A stretch of 45,612 bases of DNA from Macromonas nakdongensis. Its GTDB lineage: Bacteria; Pseudomonadota; Gammaproteobacteria; Burkholderiales; Burkholderiaceae_C. The stretch is taken from positions 1-45,612 of the forward strand of contig NZ_NWMV01000011.1 of assembly GCF_002837145.1 (NCBI RefSeq), given 5' to 3'. The position numbers and the translations under genes were made by a program. The notes beneath the pieces are model-generated. The model was not told the origin of the DNA. It searched no databases and worked only from the letters and a program-made list of their open reading frames with translations. The first letter of the stretch is position 1. Each line of letters begins with the position of its first letter. Positions 32,262 through 39,519 of the stretch are shown in pieces.

Positions 32262-33373
32262 TCGGTGTAGCCCCGGGCGTCGCCGCCGTAGAAGGTGCTG
32301 CGGTCGGCGGCGTTGAACGGGCCGTCCTGGCGCAACCGGCGCGTCAGGTCCGGGTTGGCGATGAAGCCCTTGCCAAAGGCCACCAGGTCGGCGCCATCGG
32401 CCAGGGCCTGCTGGGCCAGTGTGGCGTCGTAGCCGTTGTTCACCATCCAGGCGGCTTGGCCGCCCGCGTCGCGGTAAGCCTGGCGCAGGGCGGCGTAGTC
32501 GAACGGCGCCGGGCCTTGTTGGAAGTCGCGGGCACCGCCAGTCTGGCCTTCGATCACATGCAGGTAGGCCAGCCCCAGGGGGGCGAGTTGCCGTACCACG
32601 TGCTCGAACAGCGGCTGCGGCTCGTCGTCCTGGGCGTCGTTGGCCGCGGTCACCGGGGACAGGCGCAGGCCGACGCGGTCGCCCCCGATCTCGTCCACCA
32701 CCGCCCGCATCACCTCCAACAACAGGCGGGCGCGGTGCTCGATGGCGCCGCCGTAGGCGTCGTCCCGGTGGTTGCTGCCGCGCCGCAGGAACTGGTCCAG
32801 CAGGTAGCCGTTGGCGCCGTGGATCTCGATGCCGTCAAAGCCGGCCTCGATGGCGCGGCGCGCCGCGTCGCGGTAGGCCTGCACGATGCCGGGCAGCTCG
32901 TCCAGGCGCAGTGCGCGCGGCTCGGAGGTGTCCACAAAAGCGCCGACCTTTTGCCCGTTCTGTTCCTGGAAGACGAAGGTCTTGGCGTTGGCGCGCACCG
33001 CCGACGGCGCCACCGGCGCCTGCCCGTTCGGCTGCAGGCTGGTGTGCGACACCCGGCCCACGTGCCACAGCTGCACCACGATGTGGCCGCCCACGGCGTG
33101 GACCGCGTCGGTCACGGCTTTCCAGGCGCGCACCTGTTCGTCGCTGTGCAGGCCGGGGGTGTCGGCGTAGCCGTGGCCCTCGGGGCAGATCGGCGTGGCC
33201 TCGGTGACGATCAGGCCGGCGCCGTGCTGCGGGTGGGCGCGCTGGGCGTAGTAGGTGGCCATCAGGGCGGTGGGCAGCTGGCCGGGGGCGCGGTTGCGGG
33301 TCAGGGGCGCCATGACGCTGCGGTTGGGCAGCGACCAGGCGCCGACGCGGATGGGGTCGAAAAGGGTGCTCAT
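32240..33373 (-). CDS. Old yellow enzyme family alkene reductase (NemA-like)
   Basis: FMN-dependent NADPH reductase of 377 residues. FDPIRVGAWSLPNRSVMAPLTRNRA is the family N-terminus (core LPNRSVMAPLTRNRA), LWHVGRVSHTSLQPNG a conserved loop, and IEIHGANGYLLDQFL carries the substrate-binding His/Asn pair as in yeast OYE1. YGGAIEHRARLLLEV and NPDLTRRLR are also present. Such enzymes reduce activated alkenes, nitrate esters and N-ethylmaleimide. The ATG at 33373 is the family start. The gene is divergent from the acyltransferase and overlaps the EAL gene at its 3' end. Confidence 0.92.
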   Translation of the reverse strand: MSTLFDPIRVGAWSLPNRSVMAPLTRNRAPGQLPTALMATYYAQRAHPQHGAGLIVTEATPICPEGHGYADTPGLHSDEQVRAWKAVTDAVHAVGGHIVVQLWHVGRVSHTSLQPNGQAPVAPSAVRANAKTFVFQEQNGQKVGAFVDTSEPRALRLDELPGIVQAYRDAARRAIEAGFDGIEIHGANGYLLDQFLRRGSNHRDDAYGGAIEHRARLLLEVMRAVVDEIGGDRVGLRLSPVTAANDAQDDEPQPLFEHVVRQLAPLGLAYLHVIEGQTGGARDFQQGPAPFDYAALRQAYRDAGGQAAWMVNNGYDATLAQQALADGADLVAFGKGFIANPDLTRRLRQDGPFNAADRSTFYGGDARGYTDYPALAA

Positions 33374-33461
33374 GGCGCACGATGATAGGTCGCCCGCCCG
33401 GGCCGCGTCTGTCGCCTCGGCGAAGCCCTCTTGCATAATCCGGCTTCCGCTGCGTCCCACC

Positions 33462-34352
33462 ATGCCCGATCCGCAATCCACCTCTCCCCCGGCCGAGCGC
33501 CCCTGGCTGCGCCGGTTGGCGCGCCTGCCCTTGCCGCTGTTCCGCGCGGCGGGCTGGGTGGTGGGCGCGGCCCTCTACCTGGGCGCGGCGCGGCGCCGGC
33601 GCATCGTGCAGCAGAACCTGGACCTGTGCTTCCCGGGCGAAAGCGCGGCCACCCGGCGCCGTTGGACCTGGGAGACGTTCAAGCATTTTGGCCAGTCCTT
33701 TGTGGACCGGGTGTGGCTGTGGCACGGCCCGGCCGCCCTGGTGGAACGCCGGGTGGCGCTGACCGGGGCGCTGGAGGTGTTGTCGCGGCCCGGGGCGGTG
33801 CTGCATTTCGTGCCGCATTTCTACGGCATGGACGCCGGCTGGGCCCGCCTGACCCTCTCGGTGGACAAACCCTGGTGGACCTTCTATTCCCCGCAGGACA
33901 GCGAGGCCCTGGACCGCTGGGTGCGCGAAGGCCGCCAACGCTTTGGCGCGCCGCGTCTGATTTCGCGCCACGAAGGCACCCGCCCGCTGCTGCGCGGCCT
34001 GCGCGAAGGCGCGGCCCTGTGCCTGCTGCCCGACATGGACCTGGGCGCGCGCGACTCGGTGTTCGTGCCTTTCTTCGGGCTGGAAACGGCCACGGTCACC
34101 TCCCTGCCGCGCTTGGCCAAGGCTGCGGGGGTGCCGGTGGTGCCGTGGATCTGCCGCCTGGTGCCCACGGGCTATCAGGTCGAACTGCTGCCGCCTTGGG
34201 CCGACTACCCCAGCGGCGACGACGTGGCCGACGCCCGCCGCATGAACGCCGAGCTGGAGGCCTACATCCGCACCATGCCCGGCCAGTACCACTGGCTGCA
34301 CCGGCGCTTCAAAACCCGGCCGCCCGGCGCGCCCGTGCTCTACCGGGACTGA
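33462..34352 (+). CDS. Lipid A acyltransferase, LpxL/HtrB family
   Basis: Inner-membrane enzyme that adds a secondary acyl chain to lipid A, 296 residues. The HX4D catalytic motif is visible as HFYGMD, after RIVQQNLDLCFPGE, a typical family segment. ALCLLPDMDLGARDSVFVPFFG with the second conserved Asp region and FFGLETATVTSLPRLAK follow. A hydrophobic N-terminal helix (LPLFRAAGWVVGAALYLGA) anchors it. A CATAAT hexamer 22 bases upstream of the start region may be its -10 element. Acyl-chain length preference cannot be judged. Confidence 0.9.
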   Translation: MPDPQSTSPPAERPWLRRLARLPLPLFRAAGWVVGAALYLGAARRRRIVQQNLDLCFPGESAATRRRWTWETFKHFGQSFVDRVWLWHGPAALVERRVALTGALEVLSRPGAVLHFVPHFYGMDAGWARLTLSVDKPWWTFYSPQDSEALDRWVREGRQRFGAPRLISRHEGTRPLLRGLREGAALCLLPDMDLGARDSVFVPFFGLETATVTSLPRLAKAAGVPVVPWICRLVPTGYQVELLPPWADYPSGDDVADARRMNAELEAYIRTMPGQYHWLHRRFKTRPPGAPVLYRD

Positions 34353-34362
34353 GCCGCAGCGC

Positions 34363-34554
34363 TCAAGACTTGGTCTTGCAGGTGTTCCAGCCGAAGATGG
34401 CGTAAGGCGGGCACCAGCCGATCAGGCCGGTCAGCAGCGGCACCACGCCGATGTAGCCCCACAGGCCCACCGTGCCGGTGAACGCCAGTGCGATCAGCAC
34501 CAGGCCCACGGCGATGCGAAGAATGCGGTCGATGCCGCCCACGTTAGAGGTCAT
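34363..34554 (-). CDS. DUF2892 (YgaP-type) two-helix membrane protein
   Basis: Small inner-membrane protein of 63 residues: N-terminal NVGGIDRILRIAVGLVLIAL, a second helix WGYIGVVPLLTGLIGWCP, and a Cys-containing tail (CPPYAIFGWNTCKTK) typical of DUF2892. This unit forms the membrane part of the rhodanese YgaP in other bacteria; here it stands alone. An AGGAG ribosome site precedes the ATG. A perfect CRP-type box lies 94 bases upstream, at the end of the neighbouring CRP/FNR-family gene, which probably controls it. Confidence 0.88.
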   Translation of the reverse strand: MTSNVGGIDRILRIAVGLVLIALAFTGTVGLWGYIGVVPLLTGLIGWCPPYAIFGWNTCKTKS

Positions 34555-34647
34555 GGTGTGCTCCTGACGCAGTGCGTCTTGGTCGAAGTTTCGGAAATGC
34601 CCCCGAGGGGCCCATCAAGAATTGAACCTGGATCGCGCCCATTCTTC

Positions 34648-34663
34648 TGTGACCGCGGTCACA
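34648..34663. promoter_or_regulatory. Perfect CRP-type box overlapping the regulator stop codon
   Basis: TGTGACCGCGGTCACA, a perfect 16-base palindrome fitting TGTGA-N6-TCACA. It overlaps the stop codon (34659-34661) of the CRP/FNR-family gene and lies upstream of the DUF2892 gene. Confidence 0.8.
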
Positions 34664-35342
34664 CAGCCGTGGCCAGGCCGTCACCGACCGGGCCGGCCGC
34701 CAGCGCGCGCAGGCCTGCCCCGTCGCGGATGGTGATGCATTCGCGCGACAGGGCGACCAGGCCCTCGCGCTCGAAACGGTGCAGCAGGCGCGAGACGATC
34801 TCGCGCACCGTGCCCAGCTCGTCGGCCAGGGCCTGGTGGGTGGTGCGCACCTGGGGGCCGTGGCCGAGCAGGGTGCCGGCCAGGCGGCTGTCCAGGCGCT
34901 GGAAGGCGACGGATTCGATCAGGGCCGTCAGGTCGGCCATCCGCGCGGCAAACAGGCCGAGCACGAAGTCGCGGAAGGTTTCGCCGGCCAGGGCTTCGCG
35001 GAACAGCGCCGGGGGCAGCAGGACCAACAGCGTCGGGCCGGTGGTCAGCCCGCGTGCCGACAAGGCCTGGCCGGTGAACAGGCTGGCCGAGGACACCAGG
35101 CACATTTCACCGGGGTGCACCCGGTACAGCTCCAGCTCGCGCCCGTTGGGACTGGCGCGCGACACGCGCACCTCGCCCTCCAGCAGCAGGGGGAAGCCCT
35201 GGCAGGCGTCGTGTTCGCGGAACAGCGGGGTGCCGCCGTCCACCCGGTGGCAGGGGAGTTCCGCCAGGCGGGTGTGCAGCCCGGCCAGAGCGGGGTAGTG
35301 GTCCAGCAGGCGTTCCAGTTGCGGCGGGTGCATGTGCCGCAT
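34659..35342 (-). CDS. CRP/FNR-family transcriptional regulator
   Basis: Regulator of about 227 residues: N-terminal cyclic-nucleotide-binding-like barrel (CQGFPLLLEGEVRVSR), a long dimer helix (FVLGLFAARMADLTALIESVAF) and a C-terminal winged helix with recognition segment ELGTVREIVSRLLHRFEREG. The R-E-x-x-x-R pattern matches CRP-type recognition of TGTGA. The cysteines do not fit the FNR iron-sulfur pattern, so oxygen sensing by a cluster is unlikely. Start ATG at 35342 is favoured, with 35333 and a GTG at 35357 as alternatives. It is divergent from cytochrome b561 and upstream of DUF2892. Confidence 0.88.
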   Translation of the reverse strand: MRHMHPPQLERLLDHYPALAGLHTRLAELPCHRVDGGTPLFREHDACQGFPLLLEGEVRVSRASPNGRELELYRVHPGEMCLVSSASLFTGQALSARGLTTGPTLLVLLPPALFREALAGETFRDFVLGLFAARMADLTALIESVAFQRLDSRLAGTLLGHGPQVRTTHQALADELGTVREIVSRLLHRFEREGLVALSRECITIRDGAGLRALAAGPVGDGLATAV

Positions 35343-35460
35343 TGTAGGCAGCGGCACCGGGCGTGGGGCCGTTCAGGGGGGCTCGAGCATTCGAATTTAT
35401 TGAATGGTTTCTTCATCCGTGCCGCGTCCGGGGGGCGGGTTGCGTCCGTACACTGACCGC

Positions 35461-36030
35461 ATGTCTGCTGCCTCTGCCCCTTCCCCCGTCGGTCGCTACC
35501 ACCCCGTGGCCATCGCCCTGCACTGGTTGCTGGGGGTGGCGCTGGTGCTCTTGTTCCTGGTCGGCCTGTACATGACCGATCTGCCTTTTTCGCCGCAGCG
35601 CCTCAAGCTGTTCAACTGGCACAAGTGGGCGGGGATGGTGGTGCTGGCCTTGTCTTTCGTCCGCCTGCTGTGGCGCCTGACCCACCGCCCGCCCGCTTTG
35701 CCGGCGGCCATCGAGCGTGCCATGCCGGCCTGGCAGCGGTGGGCGCACCACGGCACCCACCTGGGCCTGTACCTGACCTTCTTCGCCGTGCCGCTGCTGG
35801 GCTGGGCCTACAGCTCGGCGGCGGGCTTTCCGGTGGTGCTGTTCGGGGTGCTGCCGCTGCCCAACATCGCGCCGGTGGAACCCGCGTTGGCCGACGCGCT
35901 CAAACCCTGGCACGGCTGGGCGGCCTACGCCATGGCGGCCCTGGTGCTGTTGCACGTGGCCGGGGCCCTCAAGCACGCGCTGATCGACCGCGACGGCCTG
36001 CTGGCCCGCATGGGCCTGGGTCGCGCCTGA
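35461..36030 (+). CDS. Cytochrome b561 family protein (YceJ/CybB-like)
   Basis: Four-helix inner-membrane di-heme b protein of 189 residues. Histidines for heme are visible in RYHPVAIALHWLLG, LFNWHKWAGM, WAHHGTHLGLY and KPWHGWAAYAMAALVLLHVAGALKH. The family passes electrons between quinones and other acceptors. In E. coli the same pair yceJ-yceI is known, and here two yceI-like genes follow. An inverted repeat CATTC-N9-GAATG (35388-35406) in the divergent gap is a weak regulatory candidate. Confidence 0.92.
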   Translation: MSAASAPSPVGRYHPVAIALHWLLGVALVLLFLVGLYMTDLPFSPQRLKLFNWHKWAGMVVLALSFVRLLWRLTHRPPALPAAIERAMPAWQRWAHHGTHLGLYLTFFAVPLLGWAYSSAAGFPVVLFGVLPLPNIAPVEPALADALKPWHGWAAYAMAALVLLHVAGALKHALIDRDGLLARMGLGRA

Positions 36031-36074
36031 GGGGCCGAGCCTCTGTGTTTTTGCTCTTTATCCGAATGGTGTCC

Positions 36075-36635
36075 ATGAAATTCCCGATCCTTGCCGCGGC
36101 CGTGCTGGCCGCCACCGCTGGCCCCACCTGGGCGCAGCAGCAACTGCAAGCGGCGCAGAGCGAAATTGCCTTCGTCAGCAAGCAGATGGGCGTGCCCGTG
36201 CAGGGCCATTTCCGCAAATTTGCCGCGCAGATCGCCTTCGACCCGGCCAAGCCGGCCAGCAGCAAGATCGCCTTCACCGTGGACGTGGCCAGCGCCACCC
36301 TGGGCGTGAAGGAAACCGACGCCGAACTGCCCAAGCCAGTGTGGTTCAACACCGCCAAGTTTCCCCAGGCCAGCTTCCAGTCCACGGCGGTCAAAGGCCT
36401 GGGCGGCGGCAAGTTCGAGGTGGCCGGCAAGCTGGCCATCAAAGGGGTGAGCAGCGACGTGGTGGTCCCGGTCACCCTGACCCAGAGCGGCGCCACCACC
36501 ACCGCCACCGGCACCTTCCCGATCAAGCGCCTGAGCTTCAAGATCGGTGAGAACGAGTGGGCCGACACCTCCATGGTGGCCGACGAGGTGCAGGTCAAGT
36601 TCAAGCTCGCGCTGACCGGCGTGGGCAAGCTGTGA
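36075..36635 (+). CDS. YceI family periplasmic protein, first copy
   Basis: Lipocalin-like protein of 186 residues expected in the periplasm. Signal peptide MKFPILAAAVLAATAGPTWA, then QSEIAFVSKQMGVPVQGHFRKF, and KPVWFNTAKFPQASFQSTA, which is the typical YceI strand pattern. The family binds isoprenoid quinones or other lipids. An in-frame ATG nine bases upstream is a possible start. It differs clearly from the second copy, which it precedes by 62 bases; both follow cytochrome b561. Confidence 0.9.
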   Translation: MKFPILAAAVLAATAGPTWAQQQLQAAQSEIAFVSKQMGVPVQGHFRKFAAQIAFDPAKPASSKIAFTVDVASATLGVKETDAELPKPVWFNTAKFPQASFQSTAVKGLGGGKFEVAGKLAIKGVSSDVVVPVTLTQSGATTTATGTFPIKRLSFKIGENEWADTSMVADEVQVKFKLALTGVGKL

Positions 36636-36697
36636 GTCCCATCCCCTTTTCCGCGTTCCCTTTGTCTTTTTCCTTCCTTTTTTCTGGAGTGAACACC

Positions 36698-37270
36698 ATG
36701 CGCAAAACCTTGACCGTTCTGGCCGCTTCCCTGCTGTTCGTGGGCGTGGCCCAGGCCGCCCCCGAGACCTACAACATCGACCCGTCGCACACCTTCCCGC
36801 GCTTCTCGTACAACCACATGGGCCTGTCCACCCAGCTGAGCAAGTTCAACAAGACCACCGGCACTGTGGTGTTCGACAAGGCCGCCAAAACCGGCGCCGT
36901 GGACGTGGTGATCGACATGAAGTCGGTGGACACCGGTTTCGCTGTGTTCGACGGCCACATCCAGGGCGAAGATTTCCTGGACACTGCCAAATTCCCCACC
37001 GCCACCTTCAAGTCCACCAAGGTGGTGTTTGAAGGCGACAAGCCGGCCGCCGTGGAAGGCAACCTGACCATCAAGGGCGTGACCAAGCCGGTGACGCTGA
37101 AGGTGACCCACTTTGTGAACACCGAGCACCCGATGATGAAGGGCAAGCAGGCCATCGGCGCCGACGCCAGCGTGGTGATCAAGCGCACCGAATTCAACGC
37201 CGGCAAGTACGCTCCCTACGTGGGCGACGACGTGACCATCACGATTTCCCTGGAAGCCGTGAAGCAATAA
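36698..37270 (+). CDS. YceI family periplasmic protein, second copy
   Basis: Second YceI-type protein, 190 residues. Signal peptide MRKTLTVLAASLLFVGVAQA and the family start ETYNIDPSHTFPRFSYNHMG. It has FPTATFKSTKVVFEG and LTIKGVTKPVTLKVTHF in the barrel. It is nearer the E. coli YceI type than the first copy. A GGAG ribosome site and a rho-independent terminator at 37295-37325 frame it. Two YceI paralogs behind one b561 imply different ligands or partners, which is inference. Confidence 0.93.
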   Translation: MRKTLTVLAASLLFVGVAQAAPETYNIDPSHTFPRFSYNHMGLSTQLSKFNKTTGTVVFDKAAKTGAVDVVIDMKSVDTGFAVFDGHIQGEDFLDTAKFPTATFKSTKVVFEGDKPAAVEGNLTIKGVTKPVTLKVTHFVNTEHPMMKGKQAIGADASVVIKRTEFNAGKYAPYVGDDVTITISLEAVKQ

Positions 37271-37294
37271 GCGGTTTCAAGCCGGTCCCAGACC

Positions 37295-37325
37295 ACCGCC
37301 CCGCGTGCGCGCCGGGCGGTTTTTT
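37295..37325 (+). terminator. Rho-independent terminator of the b561-YceI operon
   Basis: Stem ACCGCCC / GGGCGGT (37295-37301 and 37314-37320) followed by six T, 25 bases after the second YceI stop. Confidence 0.9.
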
Positions 37326-37349
37326 CATGGTGGTGTGCGCCGGTGGCGC

Positions 37350-37583
37350 TCAGGCGCGCAGGGCGGCGTTCAGCCGGTCCACGACTTCGGCCCAATCGGC
37401 GTCTTCCGCCCATTCTTCGCGCAGCAGCGCGGACTGCGCCGGGTTCCAGAACGGGGCGTCGGCCAGGGCGATGTGGCCGGGCAGGGGGCGGTGCGCGCAC
37501 AGAAAGGCGGTCACGCTGGCCGGGTCGGCGGGCAGGCCGAGTTGGGCGAAGAGTTCGCCAAAGCGGTGGAAAGAGGGGTCCAT
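37350..37583 (-). CDS. DUF2789-like small protein
   Basis: Protein of 77 residues beginning MDPSFHRFGELFAQLGLPADPASV, with LADAPFWNPAQSALLREEWAEDADWAEVVDRL, the recognisable DUF2789 pattern (core ADAPFWNPAQSALLREE). Function unknown. The ATG at 37583 has GGAGG seven bases upstream; longer in-frame extensions lack coding character. It is the last gene in a minus-strand series that begins at the FMN reductase, after a 97-base gap. Confidence 0.85.
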   Translation of the reverse strand: MDPSFHRFGELFAQLGLPADPASVTAFLCAHRPLPGHIALADAPFWNPAQSALLREEWAEDADWAEVVDRLNAALRA

Positions 37584-37680
37584 GGCACGGCCTCCTGCGC
37601 CTGGGTGGGGCGCCGATGTCTGGATTGTGCCGGGCTGTGCCGGTGGCGTCAAAGCCGCAGTGTCTCTGCGCGGTCCGGGC

Positions 37681-38514
37681 TCACAGCCGAGCGAGCAGGG
37701 CGGCAAAACCCGGGTAGGTGTCGGGGGTGAGGCTGTACTTGCGGGCGGCATCGCCGCGTTTCTGGCCGGCTTTCAGGGCGTCGATGAAGACCGGGCGGTC
37801 CACCACTTCGCTGCTGCCGACCAGGCTCACCCCACGGGCGAAGAGGGCGTCGGGCAGGCAGCCCGCGCTGGGGCCGAGCAGGGCAAAGTGCCGGGCCTGG
37901 CGGCACAGGCCGAGCATGCGGTCGAGCGAATCGTTGAGCAGCAGGGTGCTGGTGGCCAGGACCTTGTCGCACCCGCGCAGCGCCTCGGCGTCCAGGGTCA
38001 CGCGGTGGTCGTGGTGCTCGGCCACCAGTGCGGGGTTGAGTTCGACCACCGTCAGGCGCGCGCCGTGGCGCGTGACGGCGCGCACCAGCGGGGGGAAGAG
38101 GCCGATCATGCCGATGTGCTCCCCCGCCTGGGGCGCGGTCGCGCCGATGGAGTCGGTGCTGTCCGCGGGGGTGAAGCCGGCGCGCCGCCACAGGCTCTGG
38201 CTCAGGGCGTTGGCCGCGGCGAAGCCGACGGTGCGTGCCGTGCCGCTGCCCTGGGCGTAGTGGCGGGCCAGGGTGAGGGCGTCGGCACCGGCGAGGGCCT
38301 CGTCGCCGTGTTGGGCGCGCAAGCGCGCCAGGGTGTGGTCGAACAGCACGTAGGACAGGCCGATGGAGCCGTCGTCTAGCTCCAGGGCGCAGAACTCGCC
38401 CAGGTTGTCTTTGTGCGCCGGCTGCGGGGGCAGGTGCAGGGCCCGCACGCGCGGCAGGTGCATCCACTCGGCCACGGCTTCGATCTGGTCCAGGTAGGCG
38501 TCGGCGAAGTCCAT
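37681..38514 (-). CDS. DUF364-like protein (putative heavy-metal chelation domain)
   Basis: Cytoplasmic protein of 277 residues. The C-terminal half has a Rossmann-like DUF364 pattern: HIGMIGLFPPLVRAVTRHGARLTVVELNP (core GMIGLFPPLVRAV), CDKVLATSTLLLNDSLDRML and FALLGPSAGCLPDALFARG. The family is called heavy-metal chelation in databases, but its role is unproven. The N-terminal part (GSIGLSYVLFD) fits the DUF4213 partner domain. It lies 16 bases after the YkgJ-like gene and is likely in the same transcript. Confidence 0.82.
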   Translation of the reverse strand: MDFADAYLDQIEAVAEWMHLPRVRALHLPPQPAHKDNLGEFCALELDDGSIGLSYVLFDHTLARLRAQHGDEALAGADALTLARHYAQGSGTARTVGFAAANALSQSLWRRAGFTPADSTDSIGATAPQAGEHIGMIGLFPPLVRAVTRHGARLTVVELNPALVAEHHDHRVTLDAEALRGCDKVLATSTLLLNDSLDRMLGLCRQARHFALLGPSAGCLPDALFARGVSLVGSSEVVDRPVFIDALKAGQKRGDAARKYSLTPDTYPGFAALLARL

Positions 38515-38530
38515 GGTGGGTGTCCGGGTG

Positions 38531-38788
38531 TCAGTGGGGGGCGGTGGCCGCTTCCAGGGTGCGCAGGAAATGCAGCGCGTGGGTGCGGTCGGGGCCGCAC
38601 ATCTCGGCCGAAGGCGGCAGCGAGGCGCACACCCGCGGCCGTTCGGGCCGGCCGAACAGGCGGCAGCGCAGCGCGCCGTCCAGGTGCGGGCAGGGCGTGT
38701 TCGCCGGTTTGCCGTGGGGCAGCCTCGGCATGGGGCTGCTGATGGACGGTGCGATGCAGCAGGCCGCACAACCGGGGCGGCAGTCCAT
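38531..38788 (-). CDS. YkgJ-family cysteine-cluster protein
   Basis: Small protein of 85 residues with conserved cysteines in [35 protein letters not shown] and [10 protein letters not shown], the YkgJ zinc/iron-chelating pattern. Function unknown; metal binding is expected. Its ATG overlaps the stop of the FMN reductase gene (TGATG), showing coupling. A DUF364 gene follows. Confidence 0.88.
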   Translation of the reverse strand: MDCRPGCAACCIAPSISSPMPRLPHGKPANTPCPHLDGALRCRLFGRPERPRVCASLPPSAEMCGPDRTHALHFLRTLEAATAPH

Positions 38789-39378
38789 CAGCCGTGCAGC
38801 CGGCGTGCGGCCCAGACCACCTGTTGCACCACCCCTTGCACCGCTTGCAGGCTGGTGTCCTGGGTCAGTCGGCCGTCGGCGTCGAAGGCGTCGGCGGCCT
38901 TGGCCAGGGCGAACTGTCTGGGCGACACCCAGCACTGCAGTTGCATCAGCAGGGGCGCCAGGTGCGACAGGCTGCGCAGCCCGCCCAGGGCGCCGGGCGA
39001 GGCCGACAGCAGCCCGACCACCTTGTTGGCGAAGGGCTTGGTGCCGCTGGCCCAGTCCGGGTCGCCCTTGACGGGGCTGGAGACCCAGTCGATGGTGTTC
39101 TTCAGCAGGGCGGTGTAGCCGCCGTTGTATTCGGGCGAGCAGACCAGCCAGGCCGGGTGGGCGTGGAAGATCTCCTTGAGCCGGATCACGTCGCGCGGCG
39201 TGCCGCGGGCTTCCAGGTCGGCGTTGTAGAGCGGGATGTCGAAGTCGGCGAGTTCCAGGCGGGTGACCTGTGCGCCTTCGGCGCGGGCCAGTTCGGCGGC
39301 CACGCCGGCCAGGCGGCGGTTCCAGGAGGCGGCGCGGGTGCTGCCGGCGAAGACCAGAAGGGGGAGGGTGTTGGACAT
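38788..39378 (-). CDS. NAD(P)H-dependent FMN reductase (ChrR-like)
   Basis: Flavodoxin-fold enzyme of 196 residues. FMN phosphate loop [13 protein letters not shown] and the family motif [18 protein letters not shown] are visible. Such enzymes reduce quinones, chromate, azo dyes or free FMN. It starts a minus-strand run with YkgJ (overlap of one base), DUF364 and DUF2789. It is divergent from mnmG. No strong ribosome site precedes the ATG at 39378. Confidence 0.92.
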   Translation of the reverse strand: MSNTLPLLVFAGSTRAASWNRRLAGVAAELARAEGAQVTRLELADFDIPLYNADLEARGTPRDVIRLKEIFHAHPAWLVCSPEYNGGYTALLKNTIDWVSSPVKGDPDWASGTKPFANKVVGLLSASPGALGGLRSLSHLAPLLMQLQCWVSPRQFALAKAADAFDADGRLTQDTSLQAVQGVVQQVVWAARRLHG

Positions 39379-39417
39379 GGGAGCGATTGTGACGCATCCC
39401 GCCGGGGCGTGGGGGCA

Positions 39418-39446
39418 TGGGCATTCCGGGGTTGCTCAAGTAAAAT
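39418..39446 (+). promoter_or_regulatory. Candidate mnmG promoter
   Basis: TGGGCA (39418-39423), 17-base spacer, TAAAAT (39441-39446): a weak -35 with a good -10, about 75 bases before the mnmG ATG. Confidence 0.4.
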
Positions 39447-39519
39447 CAAAGGCTTACCGGCACCCTGTGTGCTGGTTTCTTCTTTTTGGGCGCCAACGCG
39501 GCGCCGCACGGATGCCACC

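Noticed and set aside
39438-39452. A 14-base match (AAAATCAAAGGCTT) between the mnmG upstream region and copy B
   Set aside because: A single exact 14-mer is expected by chance in a 45-kb window, and no other part of the origin-like element is found near mnmG.
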